Shown: positions 17,494 through 26,043 of the stretch, in pieces
Layout: the number at the start of each line of letters is the position of its first letter
Position numbering within the stretch: position 1 is the first letter of the stretch
Virus record (IMG/VR): IMGVR_UViG_3300042731_001312
Coordinates: 37,110-101,109 of that record
DNA length: 64,000 nucleotides
Reading direction: 5' to 3' (one strand)
DNA from: a virus
The notes under the pieces: generated by a model
The model's database searches: none
What the model was told of the DNA's origin: nothing
The model's input: only the letters and a program-made list of their open reading frames with translations
Position numbers and translations under genes: made by a program

Positions 17494-18765
17494 ATGAAGA
17501 TTTATACAAACTTTCAAGAATTCTTAAACGAAAAAGTCCAGGTTAATAACTTGGACAATTTCGTATTTGAAGGTGGCGCCGCGGGCCACATGATGCACCC
17601 GTTTGATGACCATTCATTAACATTTGGTGATTTTAAAACTATCGTAAGATCTGCTTTACAAGGAGGTCTAGATTTTGAAGAGGCACCAACTGAAAAGACA
17701 GATGGCCAGAATGTATTCGCAACAGTAAAGGACGGTAAGGCTATGTTTGCCAGAAACAAGGGGCAATTAGCTAATCCACTTGACCTAAACGGTATTATTG
17801 AGATGTTTACTGGCCACGCTTCAAAGCTAGTTGAAGAAACATTCATCTTCGCCGCTAAAGATTTAGCAGAAGCACTGCCAAAGATCAAGGACCAATCGGT
17901 ATTCATGGACGGTAGGGCTTTTATCAACATGGAGCTTATTTACTCTAAGAACCCTAATGTAATCTATTACGACAGAGATGTTATTCAATTCCACGGTATG
18001 AAAGTTACCGATGGTAATGGTAATATCATTAGTGAAGAGAATATCGCAGCAGATATTGTAAAAGCACTACAAGACTTAAAGGCCGATGTGCAAAAGACCT
18101 TTACTATAATTCCCCCTCAAATTTTAAAGATAGGAAAAGACATTAACTTTGACGAGAGAGTCGGCTATTACGAAAAGGCGATAAATAAACTAAGAGATAC
18201 TTATAGTCTATCGGATCAAGATGAGGTTAAAATGTATCACGAGGCTTGGTGGAGAAACCAAATCGAAGAGAATTTTGCAGATTTAGACCCGGCATTAAAA
18301 GAGGGACTCTTATTAAGATGGGCGTACCTAGACAAGAAGACTCTAAATATGAGAGAGTTAAAGAAGGCAGTTACTCCAGAACAAGCAAAGGCCGTTAAAG
18401 ATTTTGATGGTCAAAGAAACAAGAAGTATAAAGAAAACATTCTACCTTTTGAGAACTTATTTTTAGAATTAGGCGCAGATGTTTTAAAGAATGTTTCTAA
18501 TTTTGTTGCTGCTAATCCAGAAGCTGAGAAAGCAAGATTACACAAGCAGATCAGAACTGAAGCTGACAAGGTTAAAAAGAACGGCGATCTAAAACAGATT
18601 GAGAAGGTAGAAAAAGAATTAAAAAGACTAGAAGGTATCGGCGGTATTGAGTCAATCATTCCAACCGAGGGCCTAGTCTTTAAATACAATGGTAAAACAT
18701 TCAAGTTAACTGGGACTTTTGCCGCTATTAACCAGTTAATGGGTATTATTAAATACGGTAGATAA
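17494..18765 (+). CDS. Nucleotidyltransferase of the DNA/RNA ligase superfamily, capsid-targeted candidate
   Basis: 423 residues. Ligase-superfamily motifs are in order: motif I TEKTDGQN with the candidate adenylated lysine K68, motif III-like VFMDGRAFINMELI, motif IV TEGLVFKY and motif V FKLTGTF. The N-terminus MKIYTNFQEFLNEK looks like a T4 capsid-targeting peptide, followed by FVFE/GGAAG, a plausible prohead-protease site; GHMMHPFDD comes next. It probably joins or adenylates nucleic acid ends, perhaps after injection. Substrate, DNA or RNA, cannot be told. It sits directly before a second ligase-family gene. Confidence 0.8.
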   Translation: MKIYTNFQEFLNEKVQVNNLDNFVFEGGAAGHMMHPFDDHSLTFGDFKTIVRSALQGGLDFEEAPTEKTDGQNVFATVKDGKAMFARNKGQLANPLDLNGIIEMFTGHASKLVEETFIFAAKDLAEALPKIKDQSVFMDGRAFINMELIYSKNPNVIYYDRDVIQFHGMKVTDGNGNIISEENIAADIVKALQDLKADVQKTFTIIPPQILKIGKDINFDERVGYYEKAINKLRDTYSLSDQDEVKMYHEAWWRNQIEENFADLDPALKEGLLLRWAYLDKKTLNMRELKKAVTPEQAKAVKDFDGQRNKKYKENILPFENLFLELGADVLKNVSNFVAANPEAEKARLHKQIRTEADKVKKNGDLKQIEKVEKELKRLEGIGGIESIIPTEGLVFKYNGKTFKLTGTFAAINQLMGIIKYGR

Positions 18766-18774
18766 TAAACTATT

Positions 18775-20637
18775 ATGGCATTACAGAATTTAAAAACATA
18801 TTTCGAAGGCGCTAACATATCAGACGTCGATAATCTTCTTAGCAACAAGTGTATTGTAACCGAGAAGATTGATGCATCTTCTTTTCACGTCAAAAGAGAC
18901 GGATCTGATTTTTTATTCTATAAGTCTGGCTCTAAACAAGAAATGGATCTAGTAGATCGCACGATTGTTAGATACTACGAGAATGCTATTAGATACTTTA
19001 GATCTGTATCTGAAGGCGCTGTAAAAGACATGCCATTCGACTGGAAATTTGGTTTTGATTATTTAGTAGATAATAAGACTGTTGATATTGAGTATGACAT
19101 ACTTCCAAAGTCTAATCTTATTCTAACGCATATCCAAGTTTTGCAACCATCTAATCCTACTAAGATTAGAAAGGTAATTAGAGACACTAAGGTCCTAAAT
19201 AAATGGGCAGATAAGTTAGGTGTCGCTGGACCTCCAGTTTTATTTGAGGGTCTATTAGACTCGGGCCAGAAAGATGCAATTAAAGCTCTATTGGCGATGT
19301 CAGTTAATGAGTTTGAGCAGAAATTTGAAGATAAAGATAAGCCTACATTTACTAGAAACGTCTTTGGTATTTTTAACCAGAACATGAAGCAATCAGCTTT
19401 AATGAATGACCTGTCTAAGGATGTTGCTGGCTTTATTGTTAACTTCCATGATGGAAAAGAGTTGAAGTCTTTTAAACTAGAGAAGTTTAATAAAAAACCG
19501 GCTGAAGAGAGAAAACCTTCAGACATGTATCAAATCACAATCTTAGATATTGTAGAGCACTTAACTCAATTTGACTTTGAATCAATACAACTAAAAGAAG
19601 AGCAATCAGATTTAAGATATTTAGAACTAATGTCAGGTGTTTTTAATGACTATGTCGAAAAGAATGCTACTAAATATATTGGCGCTAAATTTGATTCTGC
19701 TGACTTTTCAGAATCTCCTCTATTTGAATTAAACCACAAGTTTATTCAAAATGAAAAGACCTTAACATTAGTACAAGATAGAATCTTATCAGAGCTATTT
19801 AAAATTACATTAGGTTCTTTTAGAAAGAAGAGAAATAAAGAAACAGATATTATCAATGCCGATCTAATGAATACTATCAACGATATTGTAGAAAAGATTG
19901 AGGGTACGGTGATGGCAAAAACAAACGAAGGCGACGTTATGAATTTCAATCAATATTTATTAAACCAAAAGATTTCGGCACAAGTTAGTCCAATCACAGA
20001 GGGTTTAACTGTTAATTATCCAGAACAGGGTAGTAAGCCAGTTAACATGTTTGTTGGTAGATTCCAACCATTCACGTTAGGTCATGCTAAGGTGGTTGAA
20101 ACTATCTACAAGCAAAACGGACATCCAGTAGTTATCTTCTTAATTAAGTCTAAAACTAGAAAGGCAGAAGATGCATTTAAGAGACCTTATGATGAAGAAA
20201 CTCAAATGTCAATGTTAGACAAATTAAAGTCTAAATATCCTATTGAGAAAGTTTATATCTTAGATAGAGCAGCAATTGATCTAATGTTTAATACAATGAG
20301 AGCTGATGGCTACGAGCCAGTACTTTGGGGAACAGGAACTGATAGACTTAAGACCTATTCATACCAAGTCGATAAGCCAGAATATAGAGAAGATCTTGGA
20401 GTGAGAGATGATTTCGGTTTATTTGAAATACCAAGGACAGGTAAGAATATCTCAGCTACTCAGGTTAGAAACGCAATGTTAGATAACGACGAGAAGATGT
20501 TTAAAAAATTAACACCCAAAGGCATCCATAGTATGTATGGAGAATTAAAAACTAAATTAGAGGATTCAATGGGAGTAGTTGCGGAGTCATCGCAACCAGA
20601 GTTCTTAACCTTCGAAGCCTTTTTGAAGAATATATAA
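18775..20637 (+). CDS. RNA-ligase-like enzyme fused to NMN-adenylyltransferase-like domain
   Basis: 620 residues. The N-terminal half has ligase motifs: I TEKIDASSF (K31), III KFGFDYLV, IV VAGFIVNF, V FKLEKF. Residue 389 is an internal Met starting MNFNQYLLNQ, a capsid-targeting-like peptide, with SPITE/G as a protease-like site. From about 425 comes a HIGH-class nucleotidyltransferase: GRFQPFTLGHAKVV and ISATQVRNAM, as in NadM/NadR-type NMN adenylyltransferases. The C-terminus ends FLTFEAFLKNI, again targeting-like. It may couple end repair with NAD synthesis. The fusion and internal peptides are seen; the activities are inferred. Confidence 0.8.
   Translation: MALQNLKTYFEGANISDVDNLLSNKCIVTEKIDASSFHVKRDGSDFLFYKSGSKQEMDLVDRTIVRYYENAIRYFRSVSEGAVKDMPFDWKFGFDYLVDNKTVDIEYDILPKSNLILTHIQVLQPSNPTKIRKVIRDTKVLNKWADKLGVAGPPVLFEGLLDSGQKDAIKALLAMSVNEFEQKFEDKDKPTFTRNVFGIFNQNMKQSALMNDLSKDVAGFIVNFHDGKELKSFKLEKFNKKPAEERKPSDMYQITILDIVEHLTQFDFESIQLKEEQSDLRYLELMSGVFNDYVEKNATKYIGAKFDSADFSESPLFELNHKFIQNEKTLTLVQDRILSELFKITLGSFRKKRNKETDIINADLMNTINDIVEKIEGTVMAKTNEGDVMNFNQYLLNQKISAQVSPITEGLTVNYPEQGSKPVNMFVGRFQPFTLGHAKVVETIYKQNGHPVVIFLIKSKTRKAEDAFKRPYDEETQMSMLDKLKSKYPIEKVYILDRAAIDLMFNTMRADGYEPVLWGTGTDRLKTYSYQVDKPEYREDLGVRDDFGLFEIPRTGKNISATQVRNAMLDNDEKMFKKLTPKGIHSMYGELKTKLEDSMGVVAESSQPEFLTFEAFLKNI
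20629..20637 (+). promoter_or_regulatory. Late-promoter-like AATATATAA overlapping a stop codon
   Basis: One-base variant of GATATATAA; its TAA is the stop of the ligase-NMNAT fusion gene. It lies 19 bases before the ATG at 20657. Confidence 0.5.
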
Positions 20638-20656
20638 ACAAACAGATTATATTAAT

Positions 20657-21040
20657 ATGAGAAATATAAAAACATTCGAAGCGTTTAAAAACTCAGTAAA
20701 TGAGTCAATTCAATTCGGTTCTTATTATTATAGTACTAGAACAGCATTCGGTGAGCATAGTGACAACCTACCAGAAAAAGGCAATACAAAGTATTTAGTA
20801 TTTGCACATAATGAAGTAGATTTCTATGGCCAAAGAATTAGATTAGAAAACGGCGGTAGCAATAAACAACATATCGGCATTTTTGACGATGAGGCTAGTG
20901 CGGCAGACGCGTACAATACTGCTATGAAAAAACCAGATGGTGTTTATATTTCATTCTCAATGGGAACACTTTACGCAAAGTCTAAGTTCTCATTCCAATA
21001 TGAAGAAACACAGGGTAAACTAGCAAAAATTAAAGCATAA
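20657..21040 (+). CDS. Small internal head protein candidate
   Basis: 127 residues, N-terminus MRNIKTFEAFKNSVNES, matching the targeting-peptide pattern (aromatic-acidic-x-Phe) and followed by possible cleavage Glu residues. The rest is a compact alpha/beta domain (TKYLVFAHNEVDFYGQRIRLE, HIGIFDDEASAADAYNTAM), no recognised family. It lies between two larger proteins with similar N-termini, 2 bases before the next gene. Confidence 0.75.
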   Translation: MRNIKTFEAFKNSVNESIQFGSYYYSTRTAFGEHSDNLPEKGNTKYLVFAHNEVDFYGQRIRLENGGSNKQHIGIFDDEASAADAYNTAMKKPDGVYISFSMGTLYAKSKFSFQYEETQGKLAKIKA

Positions 21041-21042
21041 TC

Positions 21043-23535
21043 ATGGCAACATTTGAAGACTTTTTATCAGAAGGTAAAAAAATACAAATCAAAAGAAAGT
21101 ATACAGAGAATCACCCTGCACAAACAGTGGGCAAGACTGCTAATGTAAGAAATGCAGTACTTAAAGCAATTGCTGATGGTATGGTAACAAGAGAAGAGTT
21201 TAACTCTATTATTGCTGAACTTTCTGCTAATTCTAGCCAATGGGCTTCTAGAAATAGAAAATACTTTAATGTTTCTGAAGAGGGCATTAAGCTTTCAAGA
21301 TGGGGTCGTAGAATTCTAGCTGAACTAGATGAAACTCCTAAAGCTGCTGAACTTAACGAGAAAGTTAAAGTTACAAAAGATAAATTCCCATACATTGAGT
21401 TTAAAGATGGTGGTAAGAAGTATGAAGTAGAATTTGACCAAGGTGATATTATTGACGACCACGGTAACGAGGGTAAAGACTGGTATTATGTCGGCGTTGA
21501 CCAATTTGGCGATGAGTGGGAAATTGATGTTTACACTGATTTCAGAGATGAGCCAGAAGATTGGTTTCATGATACTATTAAGAGAGTTGATGAGTCAAAA
21601 GTTAATGAAGCTAAATTTGTAAAAGAATTTGATAAAGCAGTTCTAGATGCTGAAACAGAACAAGATGTTTTAAAAGTATATCCTACAGCTGAATTTTATG
21701 TAGGTAAAATGTCACACTTCTTTGGAGAACTAGAACCAAACTTATTCTTTAAAGCTTATTATGCAGATTGGTATAAGAAAGATACTGGTAAATCAATTAA
21801 AGGTGACTTTAAAATTACTACAATCTACTCAGAGAAGGGTAGTAGATACGTAAACTTATATGTAGAAGAATCTGCAGTTACTGAAAACTATGAAGTAATC
21901 TGGTCTGACGGAATGAGAGGCCTGAAGAAATTCAGAAATGAAAGACAGGCTAGACAATATTTCGACGATAAGATCAAACAAAAGGGTATGAGAGATGTTG
22001 CTTTATATAGAGCAGGCTCTGGTTTTCACTCAACAACACAAACAGAATATGTAATTGCATTTTGGGGTGATGGCACTTACCTGGATAACGTATCTAAGAG
22101 AGATGCAGATCTAGCAGCTAAAAAAGTAGAAGAATCAGTAGTTAACGAGGCATTCAAATTCGGTACTAAAAATCAGTACTCAATGGATGATGTTAATGAT
22201 GGCTATGGTTTTTGGGGTACTTTAGAAATGCACTACGATGAAAAAGAGGTACAAGACCACTGGTTAGTCGCGTTTATTCACCTAACAGGTAACTTAGGCT
22301 TCTCTGATGCAGGTGCATTATATTTCCTAAACGCGAAATCAGGTAGATGGTTAGCAGATCAAGTTAACGATAAAGAGGGTATGAACTTTGATCTAATAGA
22401 TGTAATGGATGCATACGCAAAATCATCTCAATGGAAAAAATGGGCAAAAGAATATAACGACTATGCCCAAGAAGAATTAGCAGAAAATAATAATACAAAT
22501 ATGAAAACAGAATTCCTATTCGAGTCATTTAGTGATTTCGTTGGCGCTAATTTTCTCAACGAGAAATTAGGTAGCCAGATTATGGCTGATATTTTTATGT
22601 CTAATAAGCAAGGCAAAGCTGCTGCGCAAAACATTAAAACCTTAGCAAGGGGTTTTTATGGTATGGCTAAAGTAGCCCTAGATAAAATCCAGGATGAAGA
22701 TTTTATTGTGAGTAACGATCCAGGTAAAGTATTTAAAAATTACGGCGGACCTAACCACATTTTATTCTTTATTTCAGATAACGAGAAAGAGAACCCATAC
22801 TTCCCAGTAGATTCTTATGGTTCATTAAGAACAATCCCGGGCGGTGGTATTCTACTAGCAGCAATGTCTGGTGATAGAATGTTCTTCGCTAACGAGTGGT
22901 CTAGATGGTCAGGTGGCGGAACTTGGACTAAGCAAAAGAAGGGTGATGAAAGCCAAATTGGTGTTTCTCATAGATATAGAGGCTGGGATGCAACCGGACT
23001 TAACAACGGTAAGAGAATCTCAGAAGTTTCTGATAGAGTAATTGTACTTAACCTAGATTTAGTAAGACAAAAGTATTCTACTGCTCAATTAAGAGATGCT
23101 AGAGCTGCTGCTAAAGCAGGAGCTACCGCGTTCCAATCTGATAAAGACTTCAAGAAGGCTAATATGGCTAGATACCAACAGATTTTAGCCAATAAAGCAG
23201 CAAGCCTACCTTTAGACAGTATGGTTGAAGGTGCGATCGATATGTTGACTAAGCAGATCCAAGACGGTTTAAAGAAAGGTGAGAAGACTCAGTATAATGA
23301 AATTAAAATTGGAGAATCTCCTAAAGGTAGAGAAGTAAAAGCTAGAGATGCTTCTAGCCACATGTCTTCTATTCTTGATGACTACCAAAGATATTGTGAC
23401 TATGTTAAACAGGCTGAAGAGTCAGAGGCTAGATATGGAGAAAGAGAGTCTTACTATGAAAGAGAGTCTAAAGATTACGCGAAAAGAATTAAAGATAAGA
23501 TTAACAAAATAGAAACATTCGATTACGCTTGGTAA
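21043..23535 (+). CDS. Multidomain internal head protein, polyprotein-like
   Basis: 830 residues, starting MATFEDFLSEGKK, a targeting-like peptide. At least four domains are separated by similar acidic junctions: DESKVNE/A, EESAVTE/N, EESVVNE/A, and ELAENNNTNMKTEF. At residue 487 an internal ATG (22501) follows an AATAATAATACAAAT stretch and begins a second targeting-like peptide, LFESFSDFVGANFLNEK. A following region (YGGPNHILFFISDN, HRYRGWDATGLNNGKRISEV) looks like a folded enzyme-like domain that I cannot name. The C-terminus is coiled coil. Probably cleaved by the prohead protease into separate packaged proteins. Confidence 0.8.
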   Translation: MATFEDFLSEGKKIQIKRKYTENHPAQTVGKTANVRNAVLKAIADGMVTREEFNSIIAELSANSSQWASRNRKYFNVSEEGIKLSRWGRRILAELDETPKAAELNEKVKVTKDKFPYIEFKDGGKKYEVEFDQGDIIDDHGNEGKDWYYVGVDQFGDEWEIDVYTDFRDEPEDWFHDTIKRVDESKVNEAKFVKEFDKAVLDAETEQDVLKVYPTAEFYVGKMSHFFGELEPNLFFKAYYADWYKKDTGKSIKGDFKITTIYSEKGSRYVNLYVEESAVTENYEVIWSDGMRGLKKFRNERQARQYFDDKIKQKGMRDVALYRAGSGFHSTTQTEYVIAFWGDGTYLDNVSKRDADLAAKKVEESVVNEAFKFGTKNQYSMDDVNDGYGFWGTLEMHYDEKEVQDHWLVAFIHLTGNLGFSDAGALYFLNAKSGRWLADQVNDKEGMNFDLIDVMDAYAKSSQWKKWAKEYNDYAQEELAENNNTNMKTEFLFESFSDFVGANFLNEKLGSQIMADIFMSNKQGKAAAQNIKTLARGFYGMAKVALDKIQDEDFIVSNDPGKVFKNYGGPNHILFFISDNEKENPYFPVDSYGSLRTIPGGGILLAAMSGDRMFFANEWSRWSGGGTWTKQKKGDESQIGVSHRYRGWDATGLNNGKRISEVSDRVIVLNLDLVRQKYSTAQLRDARAAAKAGATAFQSDKDFKKANMARYQQILANKAASLPLDSMVEGAIDMLTKQIQDGLKKGEKTQYNEIKIGESPKGREVKARDASSHMSSILDDYQRYCDYVKQAEESEARYGERESYYERESKDYAKRIKDKINKIETFDYAW

Positions 23536-23536
23536 T

Positions 23537-24733
23537 ATGCCTTCTGTAAGTAAGTCACAACAAAGATTAATGGGAATGGCCTATGCTGTTAAATCCGGCG
23601 ATATGGAACTCTCAGACATTGACCCAGCTTACAGAGATAAAGTAAAATCATTATCTGACGGAATGACAAAGAAAGACTTAAAGAAATACGCTGCAACAAA
23701 GCATGATGGTCTACCAGAGACGGTGGATGAGGCATTTATTGGACCTTTTGTATTTAATGACAGTATGTCTGATGAAGAATTACTAGGAATGTACAATGGA
23801 GCATTAGATGGCTATGCTAACTATGCTAAAGGAATGTATTACCCTAAATCGGATTACAAGAAAGCTTATCAAGAAATTGAAAAGATTTTAAAGAAGAGAG
23901 GAGTTTCAGTAGACGAAAGTGCACAAGGGGCTGTATCTTTAAATCCAGGCATGACTATCGGTGGTATTGGTGACCCGATGCTTCCAACAGCAACTGAATT
24001 TGGATCGGGCGACGTACCTGCAGTAGCAGATATTGACGACGACGAAGAAGAGGCTAAAAAAGATAATACAAAAACAAAGTTAGAGATGGAAAATTTACAT
24101 TTAACTTTCGATAGTTTCTTAAATGAAGCTTCTAATTTTAACGATCCAGTTTTAGTAGCTTTTAGAGCTGCTAGAATGAAGAGGGAAGAAGAGCTTGCAA
24201 AACCAAAGCGCAAGCCCCTTTATGGTAAACAAAGACAAAAAGCTGAAGATGATCTGTGGAATATTAGCCAAGACTTAAAAGATCTATATGCAGATAGAGG
24301 TCAAATGTTAATTGACATGGAACAAGAAGCAGAGGCTGAAGGTGGTCCAATTGCAGACGAATACGGAGGCAAATTAAATGATATTGAAGATCAAATTCAA
24401 GCGCTAATTGTTAAGAGAAATAAACTTGAAATGAAATTAGCAGAATCAGTAGTTAATGAAAAGAAGCTAGATAGAGAAGACATGATGGCTTGGATCGAAC
24501 AACACATGGATTTTGTAAGAACTACTGAAGAATTCAACGGTTCTCCAGGTGGCATCTGGGTTTCAGGTGAGAATGGCGACGAGTATAAAGGTAGAGTAAT
24601 CTATGCATACTACTCTGAAGACTACAAGAACAGAACATTTGGTGTAGATAACAGATGGGAAAAGGAACTTAATAAAAGAGGGTGGTATAGTGAATGGCAT
24701 GATGCAGGCACATCCATGATTTGGCCACTATAA
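23537..24733 (+). CDS. DUF3008-containing internal head protein with capsid-like motif
   Basis: 398 residues. Residues 1-62 (PSVSKSQQRLMGMAYAVKSG ... ATKHDGLPE) match the small DUF3008 family. Residues about 131-160 contain SLNPGMTIGGIGD and FGSGD, closely matching the N-terminal arm of the major capsid protein (SLNPGMTLAGMGD, NGSGD). An acidic stretch and an internal Met at 184 (24086) begin MENLHLTFDSFLNEAS, a targeting-like peptide. A coiled coil, then AESVVNE/K and a C-terminal domain (WIEQHMDFVRTTEEF) follow. It closes the late block before a terminator. Confidence 0.8.
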   Translation: MPSVSKSQQRLMGMAYAVKSGDMELSDIDPAYRDKVKSLSDGMTKKDLKKYAATKHDGLPETVDEAFIGPFVFNDSMSDEELLGMYNGALDGYANYAKGMYYPKSDYKKAYQEIEKILKKRGVSVDESAQGAVSLNPGMTIGGIGDPMLPTATEFGSGDVPAVADIDDDEEEAKKDNTKTKLEMENLHLTFDSFLNEASNFNDPVLVAFRAARMKREEELAKPKRKPLYGKQRQKAEDDLWNISQDLKDLYADRGQMLIDMEQEAEAEGGPIADEYGGKLNDIEDQIQALIVKRNKLEMKLAESVVNEKKLDREDMMAWIEQHMDFVRTTEEFNGSPGGIWVSGENGDEYKGRVIYAYYSEDYKNRTFGVDNRWEKELNKRGWYSEWHDAGTSMIWPL

Positions 24734-24758
24734 AGGACAAACTTTTAACAAAATAATT

Positions 24759-24790
24759 AGCCTGATATTTTTTTATGTCAGGCTTTTTTA
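24759..24790 (+). terminator. Rho-independent terminator
   Basis: Stem AGCCTGA / TCAGGCT with a 12-base T-rich loop, then a T-run. It ends the 15.6-24.7 kb late block. Confidence 0.8.
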
Positions 24791-24812
24791 TTATATTAGT
24801 ACTGTAATTAAA
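24784..24812 (+). promoter_or_regulatory. Promoter block shared with minus-strand 11037-11065
   Basis: T-run, A, then TTATATTAGTACTGTAATTA, AA. The 29 bases are identical to the block before the minus-strand gene at 11025. It overlaps the terminator tail and lies 10 bases before the ATG at 24823. Confidence 0.65.
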
Positions 24813-24822
24813 GATAAAGTAT

Positions 24823-25122
24823 ATGAAAACATTTAAAGATTTAGTATTTCATCCGAACCGCCGCGGCGGCGTTAACAGTCGAACTGATTTCGACAATGGA
24901 TTTTCACTTAGTGTGGTTGCAGGTGGTGTGGCTTACAGTACGCCTCGTGATGACAGTCAAGACCCAGAACATTTCAGTGCGTTTGAGATAGCGGTGTTTG
25001 CTCCTGATGGTGAATTCACACGTGAGTTCTTCCCTGAAGACCATTCGGATGATGTAATGGGTTGGCAATCGCGTGCCGACATCAATACTATTTTGTTACA
25101 AATTCAAAATCACAATGAGTAA
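24823..25122 (+). CDS. Unknown 99-residue protein, first gene of a short early-type operon
   Basis: The protein (MKTFKDLVFHPNRRGG, then DFDNGFSLSVVAGG, SAFEIAVFAPDGEFT, DDVMGWQSRADIN) resembles small phage and plasmid proteins of unknown function with an N-terminal beta sheet and a C-terminal helix. Its MKTFKDL start looks like the capsid-targeting peptides but here continues straight into the fold, so that reading is doubtful. It overlaps the next gene by 8 bases. Confidence 0.78.
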   Translation: MKTFKDLVFHPNRRGGVNSRTDFDNGFSLSVVAGGVAYSTPRDDSQDPEHFSAFEIAVFAPDGEFTREFFPEDHSDDVMGWQSRADINTILLQIQNHNE

Positions 25123-25276
25123 GAAAAAGAAACATGATGACAAATTAGACTTCAACGGAGGATGGACCTCTGGTGAGGCTGCTCATCATATTTCTAAGAA
25201 AATGACTCAACAAACAGTGCCTGATAAAACCAAGTATTCAAGAAAGAAGAAACATAAAAATAAAGACGATGAGTAA
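25115..25276 (+). CDS. Small lysine-rich protein
   Basis: 53 residues from the ATG at 25115, overlapping both neighbours by 8 bases. Very basic at both ends (MSKKKKHDDKLDF, KYSRKKKHKNKDDE) with a central GGWTSGEAAHHISKKM helix. Could bind nucleic acid. No family recognised; the overlaps support real translation. Confidence 0.65.
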   Translation: MSKKKKHDDKLDFNGGWTSGEAAHHISKKMTQQTVPDKTKYSRKKKHKNKDDE

Positions 25277-25946
25277 GATTGTAGTTATCGGAGATATTCA
25301 TGGACATACTTCATGGAAGGACGTTATGCGTGCACATGGTGATGCCACCGAATATGTATTTGTCGGAGACTACTTTGACTCTTTTTCTGTTTCACACGCC
25401 GAACAAATCTTTAATTTTAAAGAGATTATTAAGTGGAAAGAGGGGTCAAAGATTAAAATGACTCTACTTATTGGCAACCATGATTTCCACTATATGTCAG
25501 ATTGTGGAGGTAGATACGGCGGCTACAACTATATGTTTGCACCTGAGATTAATCAATTGCTCAGGGAGAACAAACACCATCTACAAGTGGCGTATCAATC
25601 TGGTAAGTATCTCTTTACTCACGCTGGAGTCTCAAGAAAATGGTATGAGTCCAATTTTTCAGAAGATGGAAATATTGCAGACCAAATTAACGAATTATGG
25701 AGATATGATAAAAGGTCTTTTAATCATACCGGTATGGAGGCGTATGGGAATGTCCCGGAAGAAGGCCCGATGTGGATTCGTCCTAGGGCTTTAAGGAGTT
25801 CACTACTCGATAAGAATATCGTACAGGTGGTTGGACATACTCACATGCGAGCAATTGATTATGATGATAACCACTATTTTGTTGATACACTTCCGTATGA
25901 GTATTTGACTATAGAAAACGGAGTTCCGATCATCAACAAGTTCTAA
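25269..25946 (+). CDS. Calcineurin-like metallophosphoesterase
   Basis: 225 residues with the full set of metal-binding motifs: GDIHGH at 8-13, GDYFD, GNHD, a later HAG and GHTHMRA. This family hydrolyses phosphodiesters or phosphoproteins with two metal ions (examples: lambda phosphatase, diadenosine tetraphosphatase). Last gene of the three-gene operon and followed by a terminator. The substrate is unknown; nucleotide signals or protein phosphates are options. Confidence 0.88.
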   Translation: MSKIVVIGDIHGHTSWKDVMRAHGDATEYVFVGDYFDSFSVSHAEQIFNFKEIIKWKEGSKIKMTLLIGNHDFHYMSDCGGRYGGYNYMFAPEINQLLRENKHHLQVAYQSGKYLFTHAGVSRKWYESNFSEDGNIADQINELWRYDKRSFNHTGMEAYGNVPEEGPMWIRPRALRSSLLDKNIVQVVGHTHMRAIDYDDNHYFVDTLPYEYLTIENGVPIINKF

Positions 25947-25963
25947 AACTGTTCAATATTTAG

Positions 25964-25996
25964 GGCCGTTCACTCACAATGAACGGCCTTTTTTAT
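25964..25996 (+). terminator. Rho-independent terminator
   Basis: Nine-base-pair stem GGCCGTTCA / TGAACGGCC, loop CTCACAA, then TTTTTT. Confidence 0.9.
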
Positions 25997-25997
25997 T

Positions 25998-26026
25998 GAA
26001 ACAAACTAGCACTTTCGTACTATAAT
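25998..26026 (+). promoter_or_regulatory. Promoter-like GAAAC-18-TATAAT
   Basis: TTGAAAC at 25996-26002 and TATAAT at 26021-26026; GTACTATAATTA matches the core seen at 57706 and 24799. It lies 18 bases before the ATG at 26044 and would drive the 26-32 kb operon. Confidence 0.6.
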
Positions 26027-26043
26027 TAATAAATCTATTTTAT

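Noticed and set aside
24823-24870. Capsid-targeting peptide in the 99-residue protein
   Set aside because: MKTFKDL resembles one, but the gene has an early-type promoter, no cleavage site, and the segment seems part of the fold.
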